Below are positions 1 to 8,100 of a stretch of 12,474 nucleotides of DNA, piece by piece. A program made the translations under genes and the position numbers. Source of the stretch: CAYFJO01 sp964343305 (GTDB taxonomy: Bacteria > Planctomycetota > Planctomycetia > Pirellulales > Pirellulaceae); the NCBI GenBank assembly GCA_964343305.1, contig CAYFJO010000323.1:1-12474 (forward strand). Reading direction: 5' to 3'. Within the stretch, counting starts at the first letter, position 1. The number at the start of each line of letters is the position of its first letter. The notes beneath the pieces were generated by a model. The model saw only the letters and a list, made by a program, of their open reading frames with translations, made no database searches and was not told the DNA's origin.

Positions 1-2
1 TG

Positions 3-1445
3 TTCCTCGTATCCTACGGCGGCCAGGACAACCGCAACGTAGCGATCTACTTGCGCGACCGTTTCGGCAACAAGAAGTGCATCTACGAGCCGACCGGTCG
101 GCTCGGGGCGTACTGTCCCCAGCCGCTGGCCGCTCGCCCGCGCCCGCCGGTTATCCCCCGCCGCGCCGACACGCCCGACTGGCGCCCGGCCGATCTGCGG
201 GAGCAGCTTCTTGCGGCTCCCGACTGGTCGCAGAAGGGGACGCTGACGCTGCAAGATGTCTATCGGGGCATCGAGCCCGAGGTGGAGCGTGGTCGAGTGA
301 AGTATTTGGCCGTTATGGAGCAGGTAGTGCACACGACCCCGCGCGGCGGCGGCATCGGGCTCGGCACGCCCTTCTACGTGAACCGCCTGATCGGGCTTGT
401 CCCCGTGCAAGATGACGGCTCGGCTCACTTCGAAGTTCCGGCGCTGCGCAGCCTATACCTGCACGCCCTCGACAAGGACGGCAAGATGCTCATGACCATG
501 GGCTCGGACATGCACGTCATGCCGGGCGAGCACCGCGGCTGCGTGGGCTGTCATGAGCAGCGGAGGAATGTGGTGGCTCCGCGGGTGGGACAAGGTACTA
601 CAATTGCAGCACGAACGGCGCCCCTGCGGCCAAAGATGCCAGACTGGGGGACCAACGGCATCGTAGAGTATGAGGCCGTCGTCCAACCGGTGCTCGACAA
701 GTACTGTGTGAAGTGTCACAGCGGGCTCGAACCCAAAGCACAGCTCGATCTCTCGGACAGTCGGACGACGGTCTTCAATATGTCTTACATGCAGTTGGTC
801 GACAGGGGACTGGTCAACTTTGTACCGGGCGCCGGCCACACGCATGCTCAGCCAACCGTCGACTACGACGAGCAATCGCCACTGAGCCGTGGGGCGTTGC
901 TCAGCAAGATCACCCCATATCTAGAGGACCCGCAGCATTCGGAGGCCGAAATCTCCTGGCAAGAACGCTACCGCGTCTACTGCTGGATCGATGCGAACAT
1001 TCCGTTCTACGGCCACTACCAACAGATGTCGCCGAGCGTTCTCAAAGAGGAAGCCCGCAGGGAACTCGCCGATGTCTACAACCACCGCTGCGCCGCCTGC
1101 CACAACCTGCGCCCGAGGAAGGATGCGATTACGTGGCTCAGCCCCCACAGCATCTGGGTCCACGCCGGACCGTCGCCTGGGCAATGGGGGATCACTGAAA
1201 GCGGTATGCGCGTTCGGCACCTCAACCTCACACATCCGCAGCACAGCTTGGCCGTACTGGCACCGCTGGCCAAGAGTGCCAAGGGCCTACAGCTCTGCCT
1301 AGGCACCGATGGCAAGGGGGTCTTCGAGGACGCGAACGACGTGGACTACAAACGGATCATCAAGGCGCTCACCGAGGGTGTCGTCCTTCGCGATCAGCCT
1401 GGAGTCAAGGAGCTCCTGAAGCGGAGGAAGGACTTGGCGAAATAG
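3..1445 (+). CDS. HzsA-like multihaem c-type cytochrome protein, C-terminal part (5' end outside window)
   Basis: The frame is open from the left edge (codon at 3-5) to the TAG at 1443-1445, so this is the C-terminal ~480 residues of a longer protein; no in-window start should be trusted. Three haem c attachment motifs are visible: CVGCH (540-554), CVKCH (705-719) and CAACH (1089-1103). The stretch before the first motif (about 400-554), with VPVQDDGSAHFEVPALRS and then a PGEHRGCVGCHE block, is typical of the middle domain of hydrazine synthase alpha subunits (HzsA) and of their many relatives in non-anammox planctomycetes. c-type haem attachment means the protein works outside the cytoplasm, probably in the periplasm, in electron transfer or a redox reaction. 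The family resemblance does not imply hydrazine synthesis: HzsA relatives are widespread in heterotrophs and of unknown substrate. The signal peptide and N-terminal propeller expected for the family would lie to the left. No partner gene is visible downstream; the next intact gene is convergent. Confidence 0.85.
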   Translation, partial: FLVSYGGQDNRNVAIYLRDRFGNKKCIYEPTGRLGAYCPQPLAARPRPPVIPRRADTPDWRPADLREQLLAAPDWSQKGTLTLQDVYRGIEPEVERGRVKYLAVMEQVVHTTPRGGGIGLGTPFYVNRLIGLVPVQDDGSAHFEVPALRSLYLHALDKDGKMLMTMGSDMHVMPGEHRGCVGCHEQRRNVVAPRVGQGTTIAARTAPLRPKMPDWGTNGIVEYEAVVQPVLDKYCVKCHSGLEPKAQLDLSDSRTTVFNMSYMQLVDRGLVNFVPGAGHTHAQPTVDYDEQSPLSRGALLSKITPYLEDPQHSEAEISWQERYRVYCWIDANIPFYGHYQQMSPSVLKEEARRELADVYNHRCAACHNLRPRKDAITWLSPHSIWVHAGPSPGQWGITESGMRVRHLNLTHPQHSLAVLAPLAKSAKGLQLCLGTDGKGVFEDANDVDYKRIIKALTEGVVLRDQPGVKELLKRRKDLAK

Positions 1446-1635
1446 CACTTCTCGGAATCTCGGACGTTGACTACGATGCTGGCGCTTGCTACACAGCCAC
1501 ATGCAACTCCACAACACCACCCCATGCAACTTCGATTCGCTTGACGTAAGACTCGTCGAATTTGAGTTTGGCGGTCATAATTCCAATAGTCATATCGAGA
1601 TGCTGTGACAATCGAGAATGAAGCTTGTGTCTTTA

Positions 1636-1662
1636 GTTACCGTGAATCCATGCGACGGTAAC
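1636..1662. repeat. Perfect 8-bp inverted repeat with 11-nt spacer
   Basis: GTTACCGT at 1636-1643 is the exact reverse complement of ACGGTAAC at 1655-1662, separated by 11 bases. It could form a hairpin in RNA from either strand or be a protein-binding palindrome. No T-run follows on either strand, so it is a poor intrinsic terminator. It lies about 190 bp past the HzsA-like gene and about 110 bp before the decayed frame at 1749, so it could act in the control of that frame or be unrelated. An arm of 8 bp is short enough to arise by chance in a window of this size. Confidence 0.4.
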
Positions 1663-1748
1663 AACGCGCGCGGCTAGGCTGAACAGACCCGCCAGCTCCA
1701 TTTGTTTATGGTCTTCTTTGAGTTCCGTCCCAAATCGACACGTTGCTG

Positions 1749-2070
1749 ATGAGTGAAACGCGATTGAGATCCCTGCAATTTCGTTTGGGGCGGATCTTCG
1801 TTGTTTTGCTCACCGTTTCGGTAGTATTTGCAGTCGTTGGATACCGATTTCGAAAGGCATGGACCATTGCCGAATCGCAGACTCCTATGTGGATTCGTCG
1901 AAACAGATGTTTCACATCCATTCGGTGGAACTCGCGTAACGGGCGTGCATTTTGTCGGAGTTGATGACGATGAACTTGATCGTTGCGTCTATCTGATCAA
2001 TTATGGCGGGATAATGCATCACTCGCTTTCCTTTTATAACGCCAGCTTTACAAATCCCGGCCTAACTAGA
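1749..2070 (+). pseudogene. Probable frameshifted remnant of a small membrane-anchored planctomycete protein
   Basis: From the ATG at 1749 the frame reads MSETRLRSLQFRLGRIF and then a hydrophobic segment (VVLLTVSVVFAVVG) followed by basic residues. This is the usual N-terminus of the many small single-pass membrane proteins of planctomycetes. After about codon 45 the same frame turns arginine-rich and stops at 1962-1964, while the +1 frame becomes protein-like from about 1880, for example TRVTGVHFVGVDDDELDRC and VYLINYGGIMHHSLSFYNAS. The two halves together read as one protein broken by a frameshift somewhere between about 1860 and 1905. The second frame has no stop until 2266-2268, deep inside the convergent dehydrogenase gene, so its natural end also seems lost; I mark the element only to the intergenic boundary. 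Function is not recognised. Alternatives are two chance open frames or a sequencing error. Confidence 0.35.
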
Positions 2071-5000
2071 CTAACGCTGCGTGTTGCTTCCTCTGAGGCT
2101 GGCGAGCCACGCGATGAGGTCGCGGAGTTCCTGGCGGGTCAGCGAGTTGGTGAAGCCGGATGGCATGGCCGTGCCCTTGTTGACGCGGTCTTCAATCGTG
2201 TCGACGGCAATCTCACGGACTTTGCCGGTGGCGAGGTCTCTAAGACCGACGGTTCTGCTGTCTTCTGATGTCAAATATCCGGAGAGGGCTCGGCCGTCGT
2301 CCGTGAGGATGGTTGTCATCTCGTAGCCTTCCTTGATCTGACGTTTTGGCCAGATGACCGACTCGACAATTAACTCCGGTTGCAGGCCCGCAGCGACGGC
2401 GGTCAGGTCAGGCCCCTTGGGGAAGGCGTCAACAGTAGTCGTGACGTTCTGGACTCGGTGGCAGGCCGTGCAGTTGGCAAGTGACGACAGAAAGATCTGT
2501 TTGCCAGCGGTTACGTCACCTGAGGTGCGCACTTCCTCAACCAGTGATCGAACGAGTGATACGTCGTACGGAACGGTCTGGCCGGCGTTGATTCCCATGT
2601 GTGCTTTCAGTGCGTTGACAAGCGTTGTATCGTCGTGTCCGGCCGCGCTAAGCCAGCGGCTGATCAGCTTGGCGTGGTCGGGCGAGATACCTGCCGGCTT
2701 CAAAGCGGCAGCCATTGCTTTGGCGGCACCGCGACGAATCATGATCGTGCTGAGCACCGGCCCGTACGATTCGGAATCGTCAAGGTTCGCAAGGAGTTTC
2801 AATCCGGCGACCGCAGCCAAATTCATGTCATGGCGGGCGACGGATTCCAGTGCGGCGAGATAAATCGAAGAGCCTTGTGAGGCAACGATCAGCGGCTGAA
2901 ATCTCCTCACCGCCAAATCGGGCTGCAACTCGGCGAGCGAGCGGATTGCGGCAGCTCGAATCTCGTCGTCTTGCTTGCTGTCAACAATCGGCTCCAGCAG
3001 CGCAACGAATTCACGTTGTTTCCAAATGCCGGCCAGACGGGCCGCTGACGCGCGGGTGCCGAGGTTCTCACTCTCCAACAGTGTTGCCAACTCTTTGTGA
3101 ATGATGCCCGAGGGCGCGAGGCGGCGGCCGGCTGCGATTGTCGGAAGCGACTGAAGCAGTTGTGGATCTCGCTGGGCGTGCCTGAAGACGTCATGTAGAT
3201 CATTAGCCGTGCCGACTCGGGCGAGCAGTTGCAAGAGCTGGCGGCGGCCCTCTGCGGAGATTGTCTCGGATTGGATCAAGCTGCGGACTTGACCAGCGAC
3301 ATCCTTGCCGCCGTACGCCCGCAAAAGGTAGATCAAGCCGGCCGGATTGTCGAATGTGAGCTGCCCTTGATTCAGCGCGGGTTGCCATTTCGGAGCCAAC
3401 GCATGGACAGTTTGGGTAAGCGCAAAGTTGGTGAATCGGTCCATGGGGTGGCTGGCGGCTTTCGCGGCGACTGTCATTGATTCCGCCGAGTGGATGTCGC
3501 TGCCGGCGACGATTGCTTCCAGTCGAACTCGCGCGCTCTCATCAGTGGCGCTACGCTTGAGAAGATCGAGCGGCGATTCGAGGCGATCATGCCAGCGACC
3601 TGCGACGCGTGTTGCGTACGCTCGGGCGCGATAGTCCTGTGCTTTGAGCAGTCGTTCCAGCAGCGGTCGGTTGACGCTTTCGTGCGATTCAAAAACGCCA
3701 ATTGCTTCGTACAGATGGTGTTCCAGATTCGCATCGGTCGCGTCGAGCTCATCCACCCAATTCGTAACCGCCGGGATGACTTCGTCCTTCGGCAGGTCCG
3801 CGAGTCGGCGCTTGGCTTGATAACGGACGTATCGCCAATCGGACTTGAGTTGCCCGCACACTTCTATCGCGCTCATCTGTGATAGATCCGGTGCCTTGGC
3901 AAGCGGCCGGTCTTTCGCAGTGATGCGCCAAATGCGACCATGTGTTTTGTCGCGATCGGGGTGCCGGAACGATGCCTGATAGTGGCCGATAATCGGATTG
4001 AACCAGTCGGCAACGTAGATTGTACCGTCGGGGCCGATGCGGATATCAACCGGGCGAAATGCATTGTGCGACGACGACATCAAATTGGGTTGTGGCTTGA
4101 GACGGTGCCCAGCGCCGTCTGGTTCCCATTGAAAACGATTGACGTCGCGCGCGAAGTAGCCGGCGATCAGCATCTCGCCCTGGATATCGTCCGGCAAATG
4201 TGGCGACTCGGCGAACTCGATGATCATGGACTTGATCTGAGTCTGACCGATCTTCATCTCGCCGCCCCAGTAGCTGGTCGTGCGCTCGACACTGACCATC
4301 CCCGGCAGCAATTCAGAAATCCCCGTGCCGTTACTTTTGACAAACGGCTCGCCCCAGTTGCCGAACGCGATACCCCACGGGTTGCCTCCACCACTGGTCC
4401 GGCGGTACCCATGAAGCTGGAGACGTTTTGGTCGCAGTCGCCATGAACCGTGTTCATCCAATCGGCTGATGCCCCAGGGCGTTTCGACACGCGAAAACGC
4501 ATGCAGTCCTTGACAGAGCAACAGCTCACCCCCGGGACTCCAGGTGAACGAGTTGATATTCTGATGCGTGTCGCCCGTACCGAATCCGGTTAACAGCACG
4601 CGACGCGTGTCGGCCTTGTCGTCGCCATCAGAATCTTCCAGATGGAGCAGATCGTTGCCTTCGCCGATATACGCTCCACCGTGTCCCAGCGCGAAGCCGG
4701 TCGGCATGTCGAGGCCGTCCGCAAAAACGGTCGTCTTGTCTGCTCGGCCATCGCCGTTGGTGTCGGTGAGGATCAACAACTTGTCATCGGGCTTATCGAC
4801 AGGCTTCAATTGTGGATACGTCCACGTGCAGAGCACCCACAGGCGACCCGTAGGGTCCCAGGACATGCAAATCGGATTGGCCACGCCGTCTGTTTCGTCC
4901 GCGAACAGATTCACTTCATAGCCATCGGCCAGAGTGAAAGATTTCATTTCGGCCGCGACTGAGTTATCCGCTTCCGGCTTTGAGACAGACAACGGGTTCT

Positions 5001-5121
5001 GCGCGACGGTCACGGAATTCAGGAGTGCGACGAACGCGATCGTGATCGTCATGCGACGGAATGGGGGACGGAATTGGGAGGCCATCGTACGAGAGAGATT
5101 GTTCCGGTTGTTTGTCATCAT
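2071..5121 (-). CDS. PVC-type membrane-bound dehydrogenase: beta-propeller, HEAT repeats and C-terminal cytochrome c domain
   Basis: A secreted redox protein of 1016 residues. After a signal peptide (hydrophobic core about residues 24-40, ending near TVAQ) comes a propeller of the sort called 'putative membrane-bound dehydrogenase domain, Pirellula/Verrucomicrobium type' (about 60-400), related to soluble quinoprotein glucose/sorbosone dehydrogenases. Two acidic loops, DTNGDGRAD (120-128) and DSDGDDKAD (163-171), look like calcium-binding loops, and His186 in the GDTHQNIN stretch is a candidate active-site base by position. A helical HEAT-like region follows (about 420-860), then a haem domain with CTACH (884-888) and a likely distal Met986 in the TAMPSGF stretch. 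The expected role is oxidation of a sugar or alcohol with electrons passed to the attached haem; substrate and cofactor are not shown by the sequence. The ATG overlaps the stop of the upstream sulfatase gene by 4 bp (ATGA, 5118-5121), which indicates translational coupling. Met13 or Met24 would also leave a usable signal peptide. Relatives often carry an SGNH module in front; here it is in the upstream protein. Confidence 0.88.
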   Translation of the reverse strand: MMTNNRNNLSRTMASQFRPPFRRMTITIAFVALLNSVTVAQNPLSVSKPEADNSVAAEMKSFTLADGYEVNLFADETDGVANPICMSWDPTGRLWVLCTWTYPQLKPVDKPDDKLLILTDTNGDGRADKTTVFADGLDMPTGFALGHGGAYIGEGNDLLHLEDSDGDDKADTRRVLLTGFGTGDTHQNINSFTWSPGGELLLCQGLHAFSRVETPWGISRLDEHGSWRLRPKRLQLHGYRRTSGGGNPWGIAFGNWGEPFVKSNGTGISELLPGMVSVERTTSYWGGEMKIGQTQIKSMIIEFAESPHLPDDIQGEMLIAGYFARDVNRFQWEPDGAGHRLKPQPNLMSSSHNAFRPVDIRIGPDGTIYVADWFNPIIGHYQASFRHPDRDKTHGRIWRITAKDRPLAKAPDLSQMSAIEVCGQLKSDWRYVRYQAKRRLADLPKDEVIPAVTNWVDELDATDANLEHHLYEAIGVFESHESVNRPLLERLLKAQDYRARAYATRVAGRWHDRLESPLDLLKRSATDESARVRLEAIVAGSDIHSAESMTVAAKAASHPMDRFTNFALTQTVHALAPKWQPALNQGQLTFDNPAGLIYLLRAYGGKDVAGQVRSLIQSETISAEGRRQLLQLLARVGTANDLHDVFRHAQRDPQLLQSLPTIAAGRRLAPSGIIHKELATLLESENLGTRASAARLAGIWKQREFVALLEPIVDSKQDDEIRAAAIRSLAELQPDLAVRRFQPLIVASQGSSIYLAALESVARHDMNLAAVAGLKLLANLDDSESYGPVLSTIMIRRGAAKAMAAALKPAGISPDHAKLISRWLSAAGHDDTTLVNALKAHMGINAGQTVPYDVSLVRSLVEEVRTSGDVTAGKQIFLSSLANCTACHRVQNVTTTVDAFPKGPDLTAVAAGLQPELIVESVIWPKRQIKEGYEMTTILTDDGRALSGYLTSEDSRTVGLRDLATGKVREIAVDTIEDRVNKGTAMPSGFTNSLTRQELRDLIAWLASLRGSNTQR
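5118..5121 (-). promoter_or_regulatory. ATGA stop/start overlap of the minus-strand operon
   Basis: The TGA of the sulfatase fusion (5118-5120) and the ATG of the dehydrogenase (5119-5121) share bases in an ATGA. No Shine-Dalgarno sequence is visible in the preceding 30 bases, so translation of the second gene probably relies on ribosomes finishing the first. A second in-frame ATG follows at once (5116-5118). Confidence 0.7.
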
Positions 5122-8100
5122 TCAGCGTTCGCTTTTTTGTGGATGGCCTGCTCGGCCTTTTCGATTTGGGACAGTGCTTGCTCAAGTTCTTCCGGGAACC
5201 AGCGGCGCGACGGATTTGTATGGTCGCGGCTGCTTGGTTGCGTTTGGCGGTTGCCGTATAGAAACGCCCAGTTGGTCGGACGCCAGTAACGGAACCAGAG
5301 ATCATTCTTCTCACCGATCGCTTGCCGCAGTGACTCGGCGGAGGCCGGTTCCAGGGCGGCATCGGAATCGTACCACTTGATCGAAGCGACCCGATCGGCA
5401 AAGCCAAGTTGCGATGCGAACGCGCGGGCGGCGTCCCAATGGCCGGCCGGCAAGAGATGGAGTCCGTTCCTTGAAGTGGGATACGGAGTATCTCCCGATC
5501 CAAACGCCTTGCCGAGGTCCACAACAGGCAGCTTTCTATCGCGAGCGATGTTTCGGATGGTATCCGTGTAGACGGCCAGCGACTTTCTTCGTTTGTTGAT
5601 GTCGATTTCCAGCCGCAGCGGGTTGCTGAAGGGGACGGGTGTGACGAGCACGATCCGCCCGGTGTACTCGGCGATCTGATCGAGGTGTTGTTTGTACGCC
5701 GCGGTGAATTCGTCGATGCGATCCGGGCCGTCGAGCGATTCAGTCTGTCCCATCCAGAAGAAGATGATATCTGCTTTGATCTTCGCGCGGCCGTCACGGG
5801 CACCGTAGGTTGGCTTGTTCGCCGCGTAGAAATTGCGTGGGCGCTGCTGCTGGTAAACGGTGTCCGCCTGCCAAGCGAGACTGCGAAACCGCAGGCGATG
5901 TTGCGGGTACGCCGCCGTCAGCAGGGTCTCCAGATAACCGTGCCGACCGCATTCCAAGGCATTGGTTCCGCCCAGCATGACGATCGTCTGGTCGGCATCG
6001 ATGATCAAGCCATCCGCGAATGCCGGCACGGGACTCGTTGGTCGAGACAGGGGACGCAACAGCGGGGGGAATTCAACGGTGGCGTGTTTGTTGAGCGTGG
6101 CCAGATCAGCGCCGGGCGCGAAGTGCCAGAGATTCGCAAGCGAAATGTTGGCCCGGCCCAGTTGCAAGAAGAGCTGTTCCGGTTTGCCGGCGATGCCACC
6201 CGGAGCACCGTGGTCCATCACACGAACGGCAATGATGTTCTCACCCGGCTTCAGCAGGCCCTCTGGAAGCGAGTACTTTCGCACGGTGTAGTGGTGGCCC
6301 GGATCTTCATAACCGCCAACGCGCCGGCCGTTAACCCACGTCACATCCATGTCGTCGATCTGGCCGAGATGCAATGTCGCGTTTGCTCTTGCCTGTTCGG
6401 CAGTGAGCTCGACCGTTTTGCGATACCAAACTACACCGTCGTATCCCGGCAAATGTGCGGCATCAAAATGGCCAGGCACTTTCATTGTCTTCCACTTGCC
6501 GTGATCAAACTCAGACTTGGCCCAGGCTTCGCCCTGCGATCCAAGATCGACCGCCGCAATCAGCCGAGACCAAAGAATGCCGGCGGCGGACGTTGGCGGT
6601 TGAGAGCCCGTTTTCGGCTGCTCCTTCTTTGGCAGTCTGGCAATCAACTCCTGCTCGTTGAGTCCAGCCAGTTCGGTCACTGGATTGTGTGTGAGCATCG
6701 GGTTTCGATAGTGAACCGTCTGTGGCGGACCGCCGTGGATCTGAAACGCAATTTTGCCGGACAGTTCGCCAGCGGGATCCTCAAACGCGACGCACAGCTT
6801 GCCATTGATCGCCGTCCAGATGCGATGGCCGATGGCGAGGATCTCATATCTGTTCCATTTGCCGGGCTTCACAGCGCCGACGGCCTTGTCATTCCAATCA
6901 AGTTTCCCGCGACCGTGTTCGTGGTACAGCTTGCCCCACACAGCCGCGCCCATGTCGGCCTGATAACCCAGCGCCTGACCGTGTTCGTTGACCGGTTTCG
7001 ACCGAAACTGGATGCCGGCATTGCGGCCATCCGGCGTCAGCTTCACGTCCACTGCCAGATAGAAATTCCTGACCTCGACGTCGGACCAGATGAACTCGTT
7101 CTTCGGGATATTCTCATCCGAATGCCCGACGATGGCACCGTCCACCACTGACCAATAACCTCCGTTGCCCTTCCAACCGGTCAGGTCTTTGCCATTGAAG
7201 AAAGACTCTTCGCTTCGAGGCTTGGGATTCCATCCTCCCGGCTGCAACGAAGCGGTCTCTTGGGTGTCGGCGTACCAGGTCTTGATGCGATTGAGCATGG
7301 CGGCGGCGCGCTCGGGCTCTTCGGCGGCCAGGTTGACTTTTTCGCTTTCGTCCTTGGCCAAGTTGAACAGCTCGACCGTTTCGTTCTCGAACGTGCCAGG
7401 CTTGGCTTTCGGATGTTGGACCACGAGTTTCCACGGGCCGTCGCGCAGGGCCTCGCTTCGGGAGCCGTTGTTGGACAAGTCAGCCCAAAAGAGCGGGCGG
7501 TGCGCTAGAGGTTTTTGCTCAAACAGCACCGGCGAGAGGTCAACGCCATCGAGCGCGCGGTCTTTTGGTGGAGCGATGCCGGCGATGGACAAGATGGTCG
7601 GCATCACGTCCAGCGTGATGCTCAGATCGTTTGCGACTGCCCCGGATTTGATTCTTCCCGGCCACCACGCGACCGCCGGCACACGCGTGCCGCCTTCATA
7701 AACAGAGCCTTTGTGTCCACGGAAGCGCGGGCTGCCGGTGGCCGTGCCCGGCGCATCGCCGTTGTCGGAGAAGAAGAGAAACAGAGTCTTCTTCTCCAAG
7801 CCCAATTCCACAAGCTTGGCGCGGACTTGTTCCACGCCCTTGTCCATCTCCAGAATCATCTGCTTCATGGCCTCGGCGTGAGGCGTCGTTCGTTTCTTCG
7901 CACCAGGGCCACGCTGAACCGGATCGTTTGGCCCCTGCACCGGAGCATGAGGTGACTCGTGCGCGACGTAAAGGCAGAATGGCTTGTCCTTGTTTTGCTC
8001 GATAAACTCCAGCGCATACCTGTTGATCAGGTGCGTGGTGTAGCCCTCTTCCTTCGTCTCCTTGCGGCCATGCCACCAGTCGTGCTCTTGATGGTCGCCC

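Larger units (their letters stand above)
1446..2070. other. Gene-poor tail-to-tail intergenic region
   Basis: This stretch lies between the stop of the HzsA-like gene and the stop of the convergent dehydrogenase gene. It holds three things: an inverted repeat at 1636-1662; a probable decayed reading frame from 1749 onward (both listed separately); and a short minus-strand frame, 1489-1593, of 34 codons whose last 29 residues begin MTAKLKFDESYVK. That minus-strand frame reads like protein (mixed hydrophobic and charged residues), but I recognise no family and see no ribosome binding site. A 9-base direct repeat, CATGCAACT, occurs near 1500 and 1525. I found no stem-loop followed by a T-run for either convergent gene, so any terminator here is not of the classical intrinsic type. 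Confidence 0.6.

Noticed and set aside
1540..1575. A TTCGA/TCGAA stem just after the HzsA-like gene
   Set aside because: Only 5 bp pair before a mismatch, with a long loop; it is not distinguishable from chance.
1636..1662. The palindrome as an intrinsic terminator of the HzsA-like gene
   Set aside because: There is no T-run after the stem on either strand, and it is about 190 bp from the stop codon.
2071..2268. Continuation of the decayed plus-strand frame past 2071
   Set aside because: This part is antisense to the conserved end of the haem domain and loses protein-like character, so it is a read-through of a lost stop.
5685..7151. A 488-codon open frame on the plus strand
   Set aside because: It lies fully antisense to the sulfatase fusion, whose domains and motifs are clear. 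Its own translation has no recognisable domain and is rich in Arg, His and Val, as expected of a shadow frame.
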